Shown piece after piece: positions 1 through 6,753 of a DNA stretch of 9,701 nucleotides. The notes beneath the pieces were generated by a model, which did not search any database, was not told where the DNA came from, and worked only from the letters and a program-made list of their open reading frames with translations. The position numbers were made by a program, and so were the translations under genes. The DNA is from Microcaldota archaeon. GTDB lineage: Archaea > Micrarchaeota > Micrarchaeia > Micrarchaeales > CABMGC01. The stretch's first letter is position 1. Each line of letters begins with the position of its first letter. The stretch is from NCBI GenBank assembly GCA_021835105.1, contig JAKBQS010000029.1:1-9701 (forward strand), read 5' to 3'.

Positions 1-657
1 GTGCCTCCTGAACATAGGTATATTTGAGGCCCTCGATGAGCGTATATCAGTACCGAATACCAGCCTGCTGAAAGAAGGCAGTGCGAGCAGGCGTATTTTC
101 CTGTTCCATTTTTTATATAGCTTCCCAGCCCCTTCACCAGGCTTGGAGAGTATGAATGCCTTTCTCTCAAAGCCTAGAATCTTTGCGGAGAAATGCCCGT
201 GCCCTATGAACATCATGCCCTTTTGCATCAGGCTTTCCGAAGGCAGCGCGTTGCCGTGAAGGAATGCATTGCTCTCCGTAGAGAATTCTTTCAAGATTGT
301 AGCATTTGCGCCCATCCGCTCTAGCATCTCCCCAAGGTGGGAATCGTGGTTGCCCCTGCATATTATAAACTTTATACCGTCAAGCCTCCTGAAGAACTGC
401 TGTATCGCAGAGTATTCTTCAGATGTGGGATATAGTATGCTGTCCTTTACGTCTCCGAGGGATATGACTTTTTCAGCGCCTGTCATCTTGCATATTGATG
501 CTATCTCCTCCGCCTGCCTGATTGAAGCTCCAGGAAACGAGAATCCTTCGCGGGCGAGTCTGAATTCTAAGCCTAGGTGGTTATCGGATAAGACAACGGC
601 TTTTTCCCTGCGCAGATATACGGCAGGATATCCTTTTATTATCTGAAATTCTTGCAT
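1..657 (-). CDS. Calcineurin-like metallophosphoesterase, COG1407 (ICC-like) type, partial
   Basis: This is the N-terminal 219 codons of a gene that continues past the left edge of the window; no stop is present. The family motifs of a two-metal phosphoesterase occur in order: D25-N-H27 in LSDNHLG, G68-D69, G102-N-H-D105, H134-G in FLHGN, and G152-H-G-H155. Near the end, LPSFSRLVFGTDIR resembles the PxFxxLxxG closing segment of COG1407 proteins, which are about this long, so little is probably missing. The family hydrolyses phosphoester bonds with bound metal ions; the cellular substrate is not known, and a nucleic-acid role is only a common guess. The ATG at 657 is the only ordinary start in frame: no ATG, GTG or TTG codon lies between it and an in-frame stop at 748-750. 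No Shine-Dalgarno sequence is visible. The gene diverges from the M50 protease gene. Family call is firm, exact function is not. Confidence 0.9.
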   Translation of the reverse strand, partial: MQEFQIIKGYPAVYLRREKAVVLSDNHLGLEFRLAREGFSFPGASIRQAEEIASICKMTGAEKVISLGDVKDSILYPTSEEYSAIQQFFRRLDGIKFIICRGNHDSHLGEMLERMGANATILKEFSTESNAFLHGNALPSESLMQKGMMFIGHGHFSAKILGFERKAFILSKPGEGAGKLYKKWNRKIRLLALPSFSRLVFGTDIRSSRASNIPMFRRH

Positions 658-775
658 TTTAACACTACGCTTGATGGGCGCAACACGGGATTCGCCATGG
701 GCGATGCGCCTTGCATTATGGTATATAGGCGTTATGCCTGTGGTGTTTTATATTATTTGCAGGTGTTAATGCTTT
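658..775. promoter_or_regulatory. Divergent promoter region between phosphoesterase and M50 protease genes
   Basis: This 118-base gap must hold the promoters of two divergent genes. For the rightward gene a TATA-like tttatatta at 747-755 is centred about 26 bases before the ATG at 776, the distance expected for a leaderless archaeal transcript. AGGTG at 761-765 could instead serve as a ribosome-binding site if transcription starts further upstream. TATATA at 722-727 reads as a TATA-like box on both strands; on the minus strand it would give a leader of roughly 40 bases for the phosphoesterase. A set of alternating complementary GC arms separated by ATG lies at 693-710. The TATA calls are by eye and unverified. 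Confidence 0.5.
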
Positions 776-1855
776 ATGGCAGACGCATTCAGCATAGGCA
801 AGATATTCGGGATAGATATAGAGCTTCACTGGACTTTCCTCCTGCTGATGCTTGTCTTCCTCCTTCTTTCAGTATTCGGCTCCTTTACAATCTTCATACT
901 TATACTCCTTCTCTTCGGGTGTGTCCTGCTCCATGAGATATCCCATTCGATTGCGGCATTGAGAAACGGAGTAAAGGTAAGCAGGATAGTCTTGCTCCCG
1001 ATAGGCGGAATCTCTGTGATAGAGGATCTTAGCCTGGATTCTTCGGTTGAGTTCAACATAACAGCCGCAGGACCCATGATGAGCCTTCTTTTGGGGGGCA
1101 TATTTGGGATGCTTGTTGTCTTCACGCCTCCGGGAATATTTACTTTCCTCTTTCAGGAGATGTTCCTGATAAATATCCTCCTCGGAGCACTTAATCTTAT
1201 ACCTGCCTTTCCTATGGATGGGGGCAGGCTGCTCAGGAGCTACCTGCAGAGGAAGAGAAGCAGTTATGATGCGACCATGCTTGCCGTCAAGGTAAGCGGA
1301 TACGCGCTCTCGATTATTGTTCTTGGAACAGTGCTCTTCTTTGTCTTTGCAACACAGTATTCTTTTGCATACAGGGAAACTACCCTAATATGGAACCTCT
1401 TTGTCGTATTCTTCCTCTACGGAGGGATGGAAGCGGAGAAGGAGAATACGATAATAAAGAAGCGCACCGCAGGGCTTGGGCTGGAGGGTGCAGTAAGCAG
1501 GAATTTTGTCCTTATGGATCCGGAAACTGGAATTGATACTTTATACAAAGATGTTGGGGAGATAGGCGAGAAGCACATAATCACCAGATACGGAGGAGCA
1601 TACTTCTTGGTAGAGCTTTCCGATAGGAGAAAGATACTCTCCGCTTCTAAAGTCTCGGATATTGTGGAGAAGATTCCAAACATTGACACAAAGGTAAACG
1701 TAGTCGATGCTATGGCGAAGCTTGAGAGCGGCGGCAGAGGCATAGGAGCGGTGACAAAACGCGGGAAGATAGTTGGGGTAGTAACATTGAGGCAGCTCCA
1801 GAGTTACATATCTTTGTATATGATAAAGAAGATGCACAGGAATGCGCCTGGATGA
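776..1855 (+). CDS. Site-2 protease family intramembrane zinc metalloprotease (M50) with C-terminal CBS-like region
   Basis: This 359-residue polytopic membrane protein carries the zinc-binding HEISH at 53-57 (HExxH) inside a hydrophobic segment. The second family motif is NLIPAFPMDGGR at about 140-151, where D148 is the expected third zinc ligand. Hydrophobic segments lie at about 19-60, 93-118, 126-146, 172-193 and 203-217, as in SpoIVFB-like and archaeal S2P enzymes that cleave substrates within the membrane. Residues 222-359 form a soluble tail; its last part (about 305-345, ending GKIVGVVTLRQL) looks like one CBS repeat, while the first repeat is poorly preserved. CBS pairs often bind adenine nucleotides, so nucleotide control is possible but unproven. 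No PDZ domain is seen. The ATG at 776 is chosen because an in-frame stop lies at 767-769. The substrate is unknown. Confidence 0.92.
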   Translation: MADAFSIGKIFGIDIELHWTFLLLMLVFLLLSVFGSFTIFILILLLFGCVLLHEISHSIAALRNGVKVSRIVLLPIGGISVIEDLSLDSSVEFNITAAGPMMSLLLGGIFGMLVVFTPPGIFTFLFQEMFLINILLGALNLIPAFPMDGGRLLRSYLQRKRSSYDATMLAVKVSGYALSIIVLGTVLFFVFATQYSFAYRETTLIWNLFVVFFLYGGMEAEKENTIIKKRTAGLGLEGAVSRNFVLMDPETGIDTLYKDVGEIGEKHIITRYGGAYFLVELSDRRKILSASKVSDIVEKIPNIDTKVNVVDAMAKLESGGRGIGAVTKRGKIVGVVTLRQLQSYISLYMIKKMHRNAPG

Positions 1856-1881
1856 GAGCCGTCTCCGCCTTCATTCACTCT

Positions 1882-1897
1882 AGAAAAGCTTTTTATT
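1882..1897 (+). promoter_or_regulatory. Candidate archaeal promoter (BRE plus TATA) for smc
   Basis: An A-rich stretch (agaaaag) resembling a BRE is followed directly by ctttttatt, a TATA-like box. Transcription about 26 bases downstream would begin near 1920, leaving a leader of 10-17 bases before the smc start. The T5 run at 1890-1894 also follows the M50 stop at 1853-1855 by 35 bases and could serve as that gene's termination signal. The call is by eye. Confidence 0.5.
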
Positions 1898-1929
1898 GGT
1901 TATCTGGTTAAGTTTCTTGTTGGCGGCCG

Positions 1930-4900
1930 GTGCATATGCTTTACCTAAAATCACTTTCGCTTGAACGGTTCAAGTCATTCAGGCACAGCGAGCTTCTTTT
2001 CAGCAAAGGATTCACATGCGTTGTGGGGCCTAATGGAAGCGGAAAGAGCAATATCTGCGATGCACTGCTTTTTGGGCTTGGGGAGATGTCGATGAACAGA
2101 TTGCGGGTGAGCAGCCTCTCAGAGATAGTAACAGAGGATAATTCAAAGAAAAAGAAACTCTCTGTTGCTAAGGTGAAGATGGATTTCGGCGGGGATATGG
2201 ACCTTTCCGTAGTAAAATTCGTAAGGTCCGATGGAAAATCCATGTACAAGGTAAATGGGAAGAAAATGCCTAGGAAGGAGGTGGTAGACCTTCTTTATAG
2301 CCATGGCATACGCGCCGATGAGACAAGCACAATAGCCCAGTTTGAGATAAATGCAATACTTAGCCTTAACCCTAGGGAGCGCAGGGAACTCATCGAGATA
2401 GCTGCTGGGATTAAGGAGTTTGAAGGCAAGAAAGCGGATGCGCTAAAGGAGTTGGAGAAGGTGACACAGCGCATCAACGAGGCTAGCCTCGTGCTTAATG
2501 AGAGGCTGGGGTTCCTTAGGGAGCTGGAGAGGGAGAAAGATGCAGCGGAAGCTTATATGCAGGCGACATCCGAGTTGCGGAAGGTCTCGCATGGGGTGCT
2601 CCTGGCAAGGAAGAAGGCAGCAAAGGAGGGGTACGATAGCGCTACGAGGGAGATGGCTGTTGAGGATTCGAAGAAGAATGAGTTCATTGCCAGCCTTGAC
2701 GAGCTCGGCAGGAGGGTTGAGCAGCTCAATGTTGAGAGGCAGAGGCTCCTCAAGGAGATGAATGAAGGGTCGATCTCCGTAAGCGATGTGAACAAGAAAC
2801 TCGAGGTGATAAACGGCGACCTTGCAAGGACTGAAGTGGAGATTAAGAGTTCATTGTCAGAGATAGATAGATGCAGGATGGGAGTTGAGAAGGCAAACGC
2901 ATCCATGTCCGAATCTGGAGCGCAGGTCAAGGAGAACAGGGAAGCGATAACGCGCATGGAGGGCGAGAGGGACGCTCTCAGGAAGCAGCTTCCTGCGGAT
3001 AGCGACGACGCTGCGGCGGATAATGCGATTGGAAGAATAGAGAGGGAGGAGGCGGAGGTTGCTGAACTTGAGGACAATATAGCGATAATGAAAGACGATA
3101 TTGCAAGGCTCGACTCAGGCAGACAGGTGCTTGAAGGAAGGATTGCGGATAGGAAATCATCCCTTGAGGCAATTGCAAACTCTGTGGCTGAGGCTGAGGA
3201 GGCAGGGAAGAAGGCAAGGGACACGGTAGCAGGGCTTGGCAGGAAAGTTGGCGATATTGGAAAGCGGATAGCCGCAGCAGAAGCGGAGGAGAGGGAGCTT
3301 CTTGCTGCGAGGGGAACGCATGAGAGGAGGATCCTTGAGCTCAGGGAAGGGATCGCTTACGCAGGTAGGAGAGACAGTGCTGTGGAGGAGAGGATAGGAA
3401 GCGCTTTTGGGAAGGAAGATGGATTCTACGGAAAGGCCATAGACCTCCTTGAATTTGACCAGAAGAATGCTTATGCTGTAGAAGCTGCAGGAGGCAACAG
3501 GCTGGAGTACTACGTAGTAGACGGGCTTAAGACTGCGGAGAGGATAATAGGGTACCTCAAGAAGAATGGGTATGGAAGGGCGACGTTTATCCCCCTTGAT
3601 AGCATACAGGCAAGCCGCACCCTTGAAGTTCATGGAGCGCAGGCGCTTCTTGATTTAATTCATTTCGAGAAGAGGTTCAGCAAGGCATTCGACTATATTT
3701 TTTATAACACCTATCTAGTCGATTCATTCCAGACTGCGCGTGGAATAGGGATAGGCAAGCACAGGTATGTGACGCTTGAAGGGGAGCTGATAGAGCAATC
3801 TGGAACAGTTACAGGAGGCACGGTTAAGAAACGCGTCTCCGTCTCGCTTCTTGCTAGGCAGCTTGCGGCGGTTGAGAAGGAGAGGGATGGCGTATTAAGT
3901 AGCATCAACCGGAAGGGCGAGGAGCTTATCTCGCTTAGAAAGGAACTCTCGTACTGCGAGGCAGAGAGGAAAGGGGCTGAAGATGGACTGAGAGCTGCTG
4001 AGGATGCACTGCAAAAGGGCAATGGACTCGCGGCCAAGGCACGCGATGAGATAAGCATGCTTGAAGGGCAGCTGAAAGTCATGGTGGAAGAGCTGCAGGC
4101 AAAGAAGAATGCGTATATGCATGCCGCGAAAGAGCTTGCAGAGAGGCGGGAGAGGATAAGGAAGATTTACAGTGCGGGGCATGATACTGAAGAGCAGAGA
4201 AGGCAGAGGAAGGAGGCAGGGAAGAGGATCGCTGCGCTGAGGGAGAGCATAGAGGCCGTAAGCATAAAGATAGCCGAGGCACAGAAAGAAAACCAGCTTC
4301 TTGAGAGGAGCATAAAGGAGTATACCAAGCAGGCAGAGGAGAATGCGGCAATGGCGAAGTCTATTGAAAAGGCAGTGCAGGAGCTTAGGCTTAAGGAAGG
4401 GGTCTTGCACAAGTCGAAGAAGGACCTAGAGGCGAAGATACTCAACAGCAGTGCGGCTAATAAGAGGATATACAAGGAGCTGGAAGTGATAGATGCCGAG
4501 CTGCAGAAGATAAGCGAGGAGCGTGGAAGGCTGGGTACCGAGAAGGAGAATGCGGAGCGGAGGATTGGCGAGTGCAAGATGCGCAAGAATCAGATGGAGA
4601 TGAGGATAAACGATATAGATGCTGAACTGCAATCTTACGAGAATGGGGAAGCACCTGCGGAAGGGAATGTTGATGAGCTCGAGAGCAGGATGGCTGTTCT
4701 GAATGAGAAAATAAAGTCTCTCGGAACAGTAAACCTCAAGGCACCAGAGATTTACAAAGAGAGAGCAGCTGGTGTCGAAGAAGCCCGTTCCAAGACTGAG
4801 GTATTGAGGATGGAAAAGGAGTCTGTGCTCAAGATGATAGAGGAGATTGATTCCAAAAAAGTAAAGACTTTCTTTGAGGCATTTGAGAAAGTGAACGCGA

Positions 4901-5328
4901 ATTTCAGCAGGCTCTACGGCTACGTATACCAGGATAAAGCAGAGATAGCTCTTTCAGACCCTGGAGACCCTCTGAATTCAGGAATAGAGATACGCATATA
5001 TGATGGGAAGATGAGAAAAGCGATACAGGGAATGTCAGGGGGCGAGAAATCAATAATATCAATTATGCTTATACTTGCCGTACACTTGTGCAAGCCTGCC
5101 GCGCTTTATATATTCGACGAAGTGGATGCTGCACTTGACAAGGAGAACTCGAAGACCCTCTCAAAGCTCATAAAAGAACTCAGCGGAGAAGCACAGTATA
5201 TAGTAGTAAGCCACAACGACTCCCTTATAGTCAATGCAGATACTGCGATAGGTGTGGTAAAAGTCGATGGAATATCGAAGGCAATAGGCGTTGAGATCCC
5301 TGCGATATTGAACAGCCAGAAGGTATAG
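1930..5328 (+). CDS. smc: Chromosome segregation/condensation ATPase SMC
   Basis: A 1132-residue protein with the full SMC plan. The N-terminal head has Walker A GPNGSGKSN at 33-41 and a Q-loop glutamine at Q137, followed by NPRERRELIEIAAGI, the conserved start of the coiled coil. A first long coiled coil spans about 165-490, a hinge about 490-635 (ending SGTVTGGTVKK), and a return coiled coil about 640-960. The C-terminal head has signature MSGGEKS at 1035-1041, Walker B LYIFDEVDAALD at 1059-1070 including the D-loop, and a switch histidine in VVSHND. SMC dimers bind and extrude DNA loops to compact and segregate chromosomes, normally with ScpA/ScpB, which are not in this window. Length is slightly below the usual 1150-1190. 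The Q-loop reads QFE where QG is usual. GTG 1930 gives the longest frame; ATG 1936 (MLYLKSLSLERFKSF) is as likely or more likely as the real start. The stop is TAG. Confidence 0.97.
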   Translation: MHMLYLKSLSLERFKSFRHSELLFSKGFTCVVGPNGSGKSNICDALLFGLGEMSMNRLRVSSLSEIVTEDNSKKKKLSVAKVKMDFGGDMDLSVVKFVRSDGKSMYKVNGKKMPRKEVVDLLYSHGIRADETSTIAQFEINAILSLNPRERRELIEIAAGIKEFEGKKADALKELEKVTQRINEASLVLNERLGFLRELEREKDAAEAYMQATSELRKVSHGVLLARKKAAKEGYDSATREMAVEDSKKNEFIASLDELGRRVEQLNVERQRLLKEMNEGSISVSDVNKKLEVINGDLARTEVEIKSSLSEIDRCRMGVEKANASMSESGAQVKENREAITRMEGERDALRKQLPADSDDAAADNAIGRIEREEAEVAELEDNIAIMKDDIARLDSGRQVLEGRIADRKSSLEAIANSVAEAEEAGKKARDTVAGLGRKVGDIGKRIAAAEAEERELLAARGTHERRILELREGIAYAGRRDSAVEERIGSAFGKEDGFYGKAIDLLEFDQKNAYAVEAAGGNRLEYYVVDGLKTAERIIGYLKKNGYGRATFIPLDSIQASRTLEVHGAQALLDLIHFEKRFSKAFDYIFYNTYLVDSFQTARGIGIGKHRYVTLEGELIEQSGTVTGGTVKKRVSVSLLARQLAAVEKERDGVLSSINRKGEELISLRKELSYCEAERKGAEDGLRAAEDALQKGNGLAAKARDEISMLEGQLKVMVEELQAKKNAYMHAAKELAERRERIRKIYSAGHDTEEQRRQRKEAGKRIAALRESIEAVSIKIAEAQKENQLLERSIKEYTKQAEENAAMAKSIEKAVQELRLKEGVLHKSKKDLEAKILNSSAANKRIYKELEVIDAELQKISEERGRLGTEKENAERRIGECKMRKNQMEMRINDIDAELQSYENGEAPAEGNVDELESRMAVLNEKIKSLGTVNLKAPEIYKERAAGVEEARSKTEVLRMEKESVLKMIEEIDSKKVKTFFEAFEKVNANFSRLYGYVYQDKAEIALSDPGDPLNSGIEIRIYDGKMRKAIQGMSGGEKSIISIMLILAVHLCKPAALYIFDEVDAALDKENSKTLSKLIKELSGEAQYIVVSHNDSLIVNADTAIGVVKVDGISKAIGVEIPAILNSQKV

Positions 5329-5331
5329 ACG

Positions 5332-5336
5332 TTTTT
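5332..5336 (+). terminator. Candidate T-run terminator after smc
   Basis: A run of five T starts four bases after the smc stop codon. Archaeal RNA polymerase can terminate on short U-tracts without a hairpin. The same bases are part of gtttttatag, which could alternatively act as a TATA-like box for the signal peptidase gene. Confidence 0.35.
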
Positions 5337-5369
5337 ATAGCCTAGGCGTTAAAACAGGAAGGATTGCGC

Positions 5370-5479
5370 AGATATATAATAATTATTGCAGTTAGATTAC
5401 TGCTGCGCCAGCAGCAGATCTGCGATAGGCATCTGGCACTTGCCTGATCACATCAGTCGGGAATGGTGCCATTCTTTCC
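5370..5479 (+). promoter_or_regulatory. Candidate promoter and structured leader of the signal peptidase gene
   Basis: A TATA-like gatatataataatt lies at 5371-5384; initiation about 26 bases downstream would be near 5400-5405 and leave a leader of about 75-90 bases. That leader contains small perfect hairpins: CTGCTG/CAGCAG (5400-5405 with 5409-5414, triloop), AGGCA/TGCCT (5427-5431 with 5441-5445) and GAATG/CATTC (5461-5465 with 5470-5474, tetraloop GTGC). There is also a 10-base palindrome, GCAGATCTGC, at 5414-5423. No long ORF, tRNA or known riboswitch is recognised. The promoter is plausible; a regulatory role for the leader is inference. Confidence 0.4.
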
Positions 5480-6550
5480 ATGATGATCATTATGCCTAAA
5501 GGTAAAAAAACCAGAATAGAAGAGGAGAAGAGGGTAAAAAAGCCCAATAAGCTTGGGCTTTGGCCTGAGTATATAGCTATCCTTCTGCTCTTGATTATAT
5601 ATGCATTTTTCAACAATTTTTACATTGGAGTAATACTGTTTTTCCTGATAGTAGGCACTGTTGCAATGGAACTGAGGCAGGGAGTCAAGGAGGAAGGAGG
5701 CAAGAACACAGTAAGGGACCTTGCAGTTGTCGTAGTTGTAGTGATAATAGTAATGTTTGTTGTTCTCCCGCTGCTTTTCGGGACTTCGGGAGTTCCGATA
5801 TCTACAGTAGCGAGCTGCAGCATGCTTCCTACGCTGCAGCGGGGAGACCTGGTAGTTCTGCATGGAATAAGCAACATGAGCCAGTTTGCCGCTCAGCACC
5901 ACATACCTGTTGTCAATGTATCGCGGGCAAGCTTCGATAGGATGGTTGCTAATATGCAGAGCGAGTTTATAGCATTTTACCCTTATTTCAACTCGAACGA
6001 GTCTGATGTGCAGGTCTCTGGCATAGTGGGGAATGAGTCATACAATATTGCGCTGTACAGTGTGCCTTGTGTATACAGGTACGAATACCTTGGCGAGGAT
6101 TATTTGGTATCCAGATGTGTTCTGCCGAGCTCATATCAGAACGATAATTTGATAAAGTACAACTACTCGATAGGCAACGTTAGCTTAAGCGGCAGGCAGT
6201 ACCATATAGTTTATACCTCCGGAATCCAGATAAACGGCACGAGAATAGCAGAAAACTACTCAAATCCAATAATAGTATACGAGCCTACCCCAAATGACAG
6301 TTTTTATGATGTGGGCGGGTTCATAATACACAGGGCAATAGCAGAGATCAACGTGAATGGAACTTATTATACGATAACTAAAGGGGACAACAATGCAGAG
6401 TTTGATATACAGGCAGAAAATTACCCGGTAAACCAGAACAAAGTTTTTGGATACGAGCTCGTGGATGTTCCGGTTGTAGGTTATCTCTCGCTTATCCTCA
6501 AAGGCGATGTGGCTTCGGTGCAGGGCTGCAACCAGACTATAGAGAGATGA
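5480..6550 (+). CDS. Archaeal-type signal peptidase I (S26B/Sec11-like) with large extracytoplasmic insertion
   Basis: A 356-residue membrane protein that should cleave signal peptides from exported proteins outside the cytoplasmic membrane. A Lys/Arg-rich cytoplasmic N-terminus is followed by hydrophobic segments at about 30-45, 47-63 and 81-100. The serine box SCSMLPTLQRGDLVVL follows directly, with S114 as the expected nucleophile. The HR box (FIIHRAIAEI, H284) has His where bacterial leader peptidases have Lys, and the acidic box TKGDNNAEFD supplies D303 and D309, spaced from H284 as in archaeal Sec11-like enzymes. The Ser-to-His gap is 170 residues, roughly 100 longer than in simple archaeal enzymes; the extra segment is Tyr/Asn/Ser-rich. 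Eleven N-x-S/T sequons lie beyond the last membrane segment. ATGs at 5480, 5483 and 5492 are in frame; 5492 (MPKGKKTRIEEE) may be the true start. An upstream in-frame stop at 5426-5428 bars longer versions. Confidence 0.88.
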   Translation: MMIIMPKGKKTRIEEEKRVKKPNKLGLWPEYIAILLLLIIYAFFNNFYIGVILFFLIVGTVAMELRQGVKEEGGKNTVRDLAVVVVVVIIVMFVVLPLLFGTSGVPISTVASCSMLPTLQRGDLVVLHGISNMSQFAAQHHIPVVNVSRASFDRMVANMQSEFIAFYPYFNSNESDVQVSGIVGNESYNIALYSVPCVYRYEYLGEDYLVSRCVLPSSYQNDNLIKYNYSIGNVSLSGRQYHIVYTSGIQINGTRIAENYSNPIIVYEPTPNDSFYDVGGFIIHRAIAEINVNGTYYTITKGDNNAEFDIQAENYPVNQNKVFGYELVDVPVVGYLSLILKGDVASVQGCNQTIER

Positions 6551-6580
6551 CACTTCTGCAACGTATGTAGATTATAGAGC

Positions 6581-6664
6581 TTTGGCGCATATAGCCGATA
6601 CTCACTTCCATCAGATACTATCTTGCTTCTGATGGTACGTACAGCGCCGAGTGTTTACAGGCGT
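6581..6664 (+). repeat. Inverted-repeat structure downstream of the signal peptidase gene
   Basis: A perfect 8-base inverted repeat, CCATCAGA at 6608-6615 and TCTGATGG at 6628-6635, encloses a 12-base loop. It sits inside a longer-range pair, GGCGC at 6584-6588 with GCGCC at 6644-6648, which can be extended by three more pairs (two of them G-T) to 6581/6651. The same GCGCC arm can pair instead with GGCGT at 6660-6664, so two alternative folds exist. This could be a 3'-end processing or termination structure of the upstream mRNA, or a small structured RNA. Confidence 0.45.
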
Positions 6665-6674
6665 CTTTAGGACA

Positions 6675-6688
6675 TTGTTTTTGCTTTA
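6675..6688 (+). terminator. Candidate T-rich terminator after the signal peptidase gene
   Basis: A T-rich stretch containing T5 at 6678-6682, then gctttaat, follows the inverted-repeat structure about 125 bases after the signal peptidase stop and precedes the next promoter. Its position fits a U-tract terminator that separates the two transcription units. Confidence 0.4.
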
Positions 6689-6697
6689 ATAGTATGG

Positions 6698-6740
6698 TAA
6701 TATAAATTAGTATGATTATATATGATAACATATGATAAAG
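6698..6740 (+). promoter_or_regulatory. AT-rich promoter with three tandem 10-base TATGAT repeats
   Basis: Three consecutive 10-base units (tatgattata, tatgataaca, tatgataaag) occupy 6711-6740, preceded by a TATA-like taatataaatta at 6698-6709. The ttatatat at 6717-6724 is about 30-37 bases before the ATG at 6754, giving a very short leader. Repeats with a 10-base period lie on one face of the helix, so they could be an operator for a regulator covering the promoter. This is the presumed promoter of the small protein, fbp and tpi genes. Confidence 0.5.
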
Positions 6741-6753
6741 TAGGATTGGTGTG

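Noticed and set aside
269..646. Plus-strand open frame of 125 codons at the left edge
   Set aside because: The minus strand of the same interval encodes all metal-binding motifs of a phosphoesterase in one continuous frame, so this is its shadow.
2553..3224. Minus-strand open frame of 223 codons opposite smc
   Set aside because: It is antisense to the SMC coiled coil; its Ser/Leu-rich composition is what the complement of Glu/Lys/Arg/Ala-rich codons produces, and it has no recognisable motif.
3895..4586. Several overlapping minus-strand open frames opposite the SMC C-terminal coiled coil
   Set aside because: They are Leu/Ser/Pro-rich shadows of the coiled-coil codons with no domain, and smc is unquestionably coding here.
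5480..5486. Exact C-box match (ATGATGA) before the signal peptidase gene
   Set aside because: It is formed by two overlapping ATG start codons, and no D box lies at a suitable distance downstream.
5453..5902. Minus-strand open frames opposite the 5' part of the signal peptidase gene
   Set aside because: They are shadows of a plus-strand gene with clear membrane segments and a serine box; their translations are low-complexity and match no family.
776..6550. Recoding of TGA or TAG as an amino acid
   Set aside because: The M50 and signal peptidase genes end at TGA and smc ends at TAG at family-appropriate lengths, with no continuation of the domains beyond these stops.
6551..6753. tRNA gene or C/D-box guide RNA in the intergenic region
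   Set aside because: No T-arm GTTCGA-like sequence or cloverleaf could be found, and the C/D-like motifs seen are imperfect and not correctly paired or spaced.
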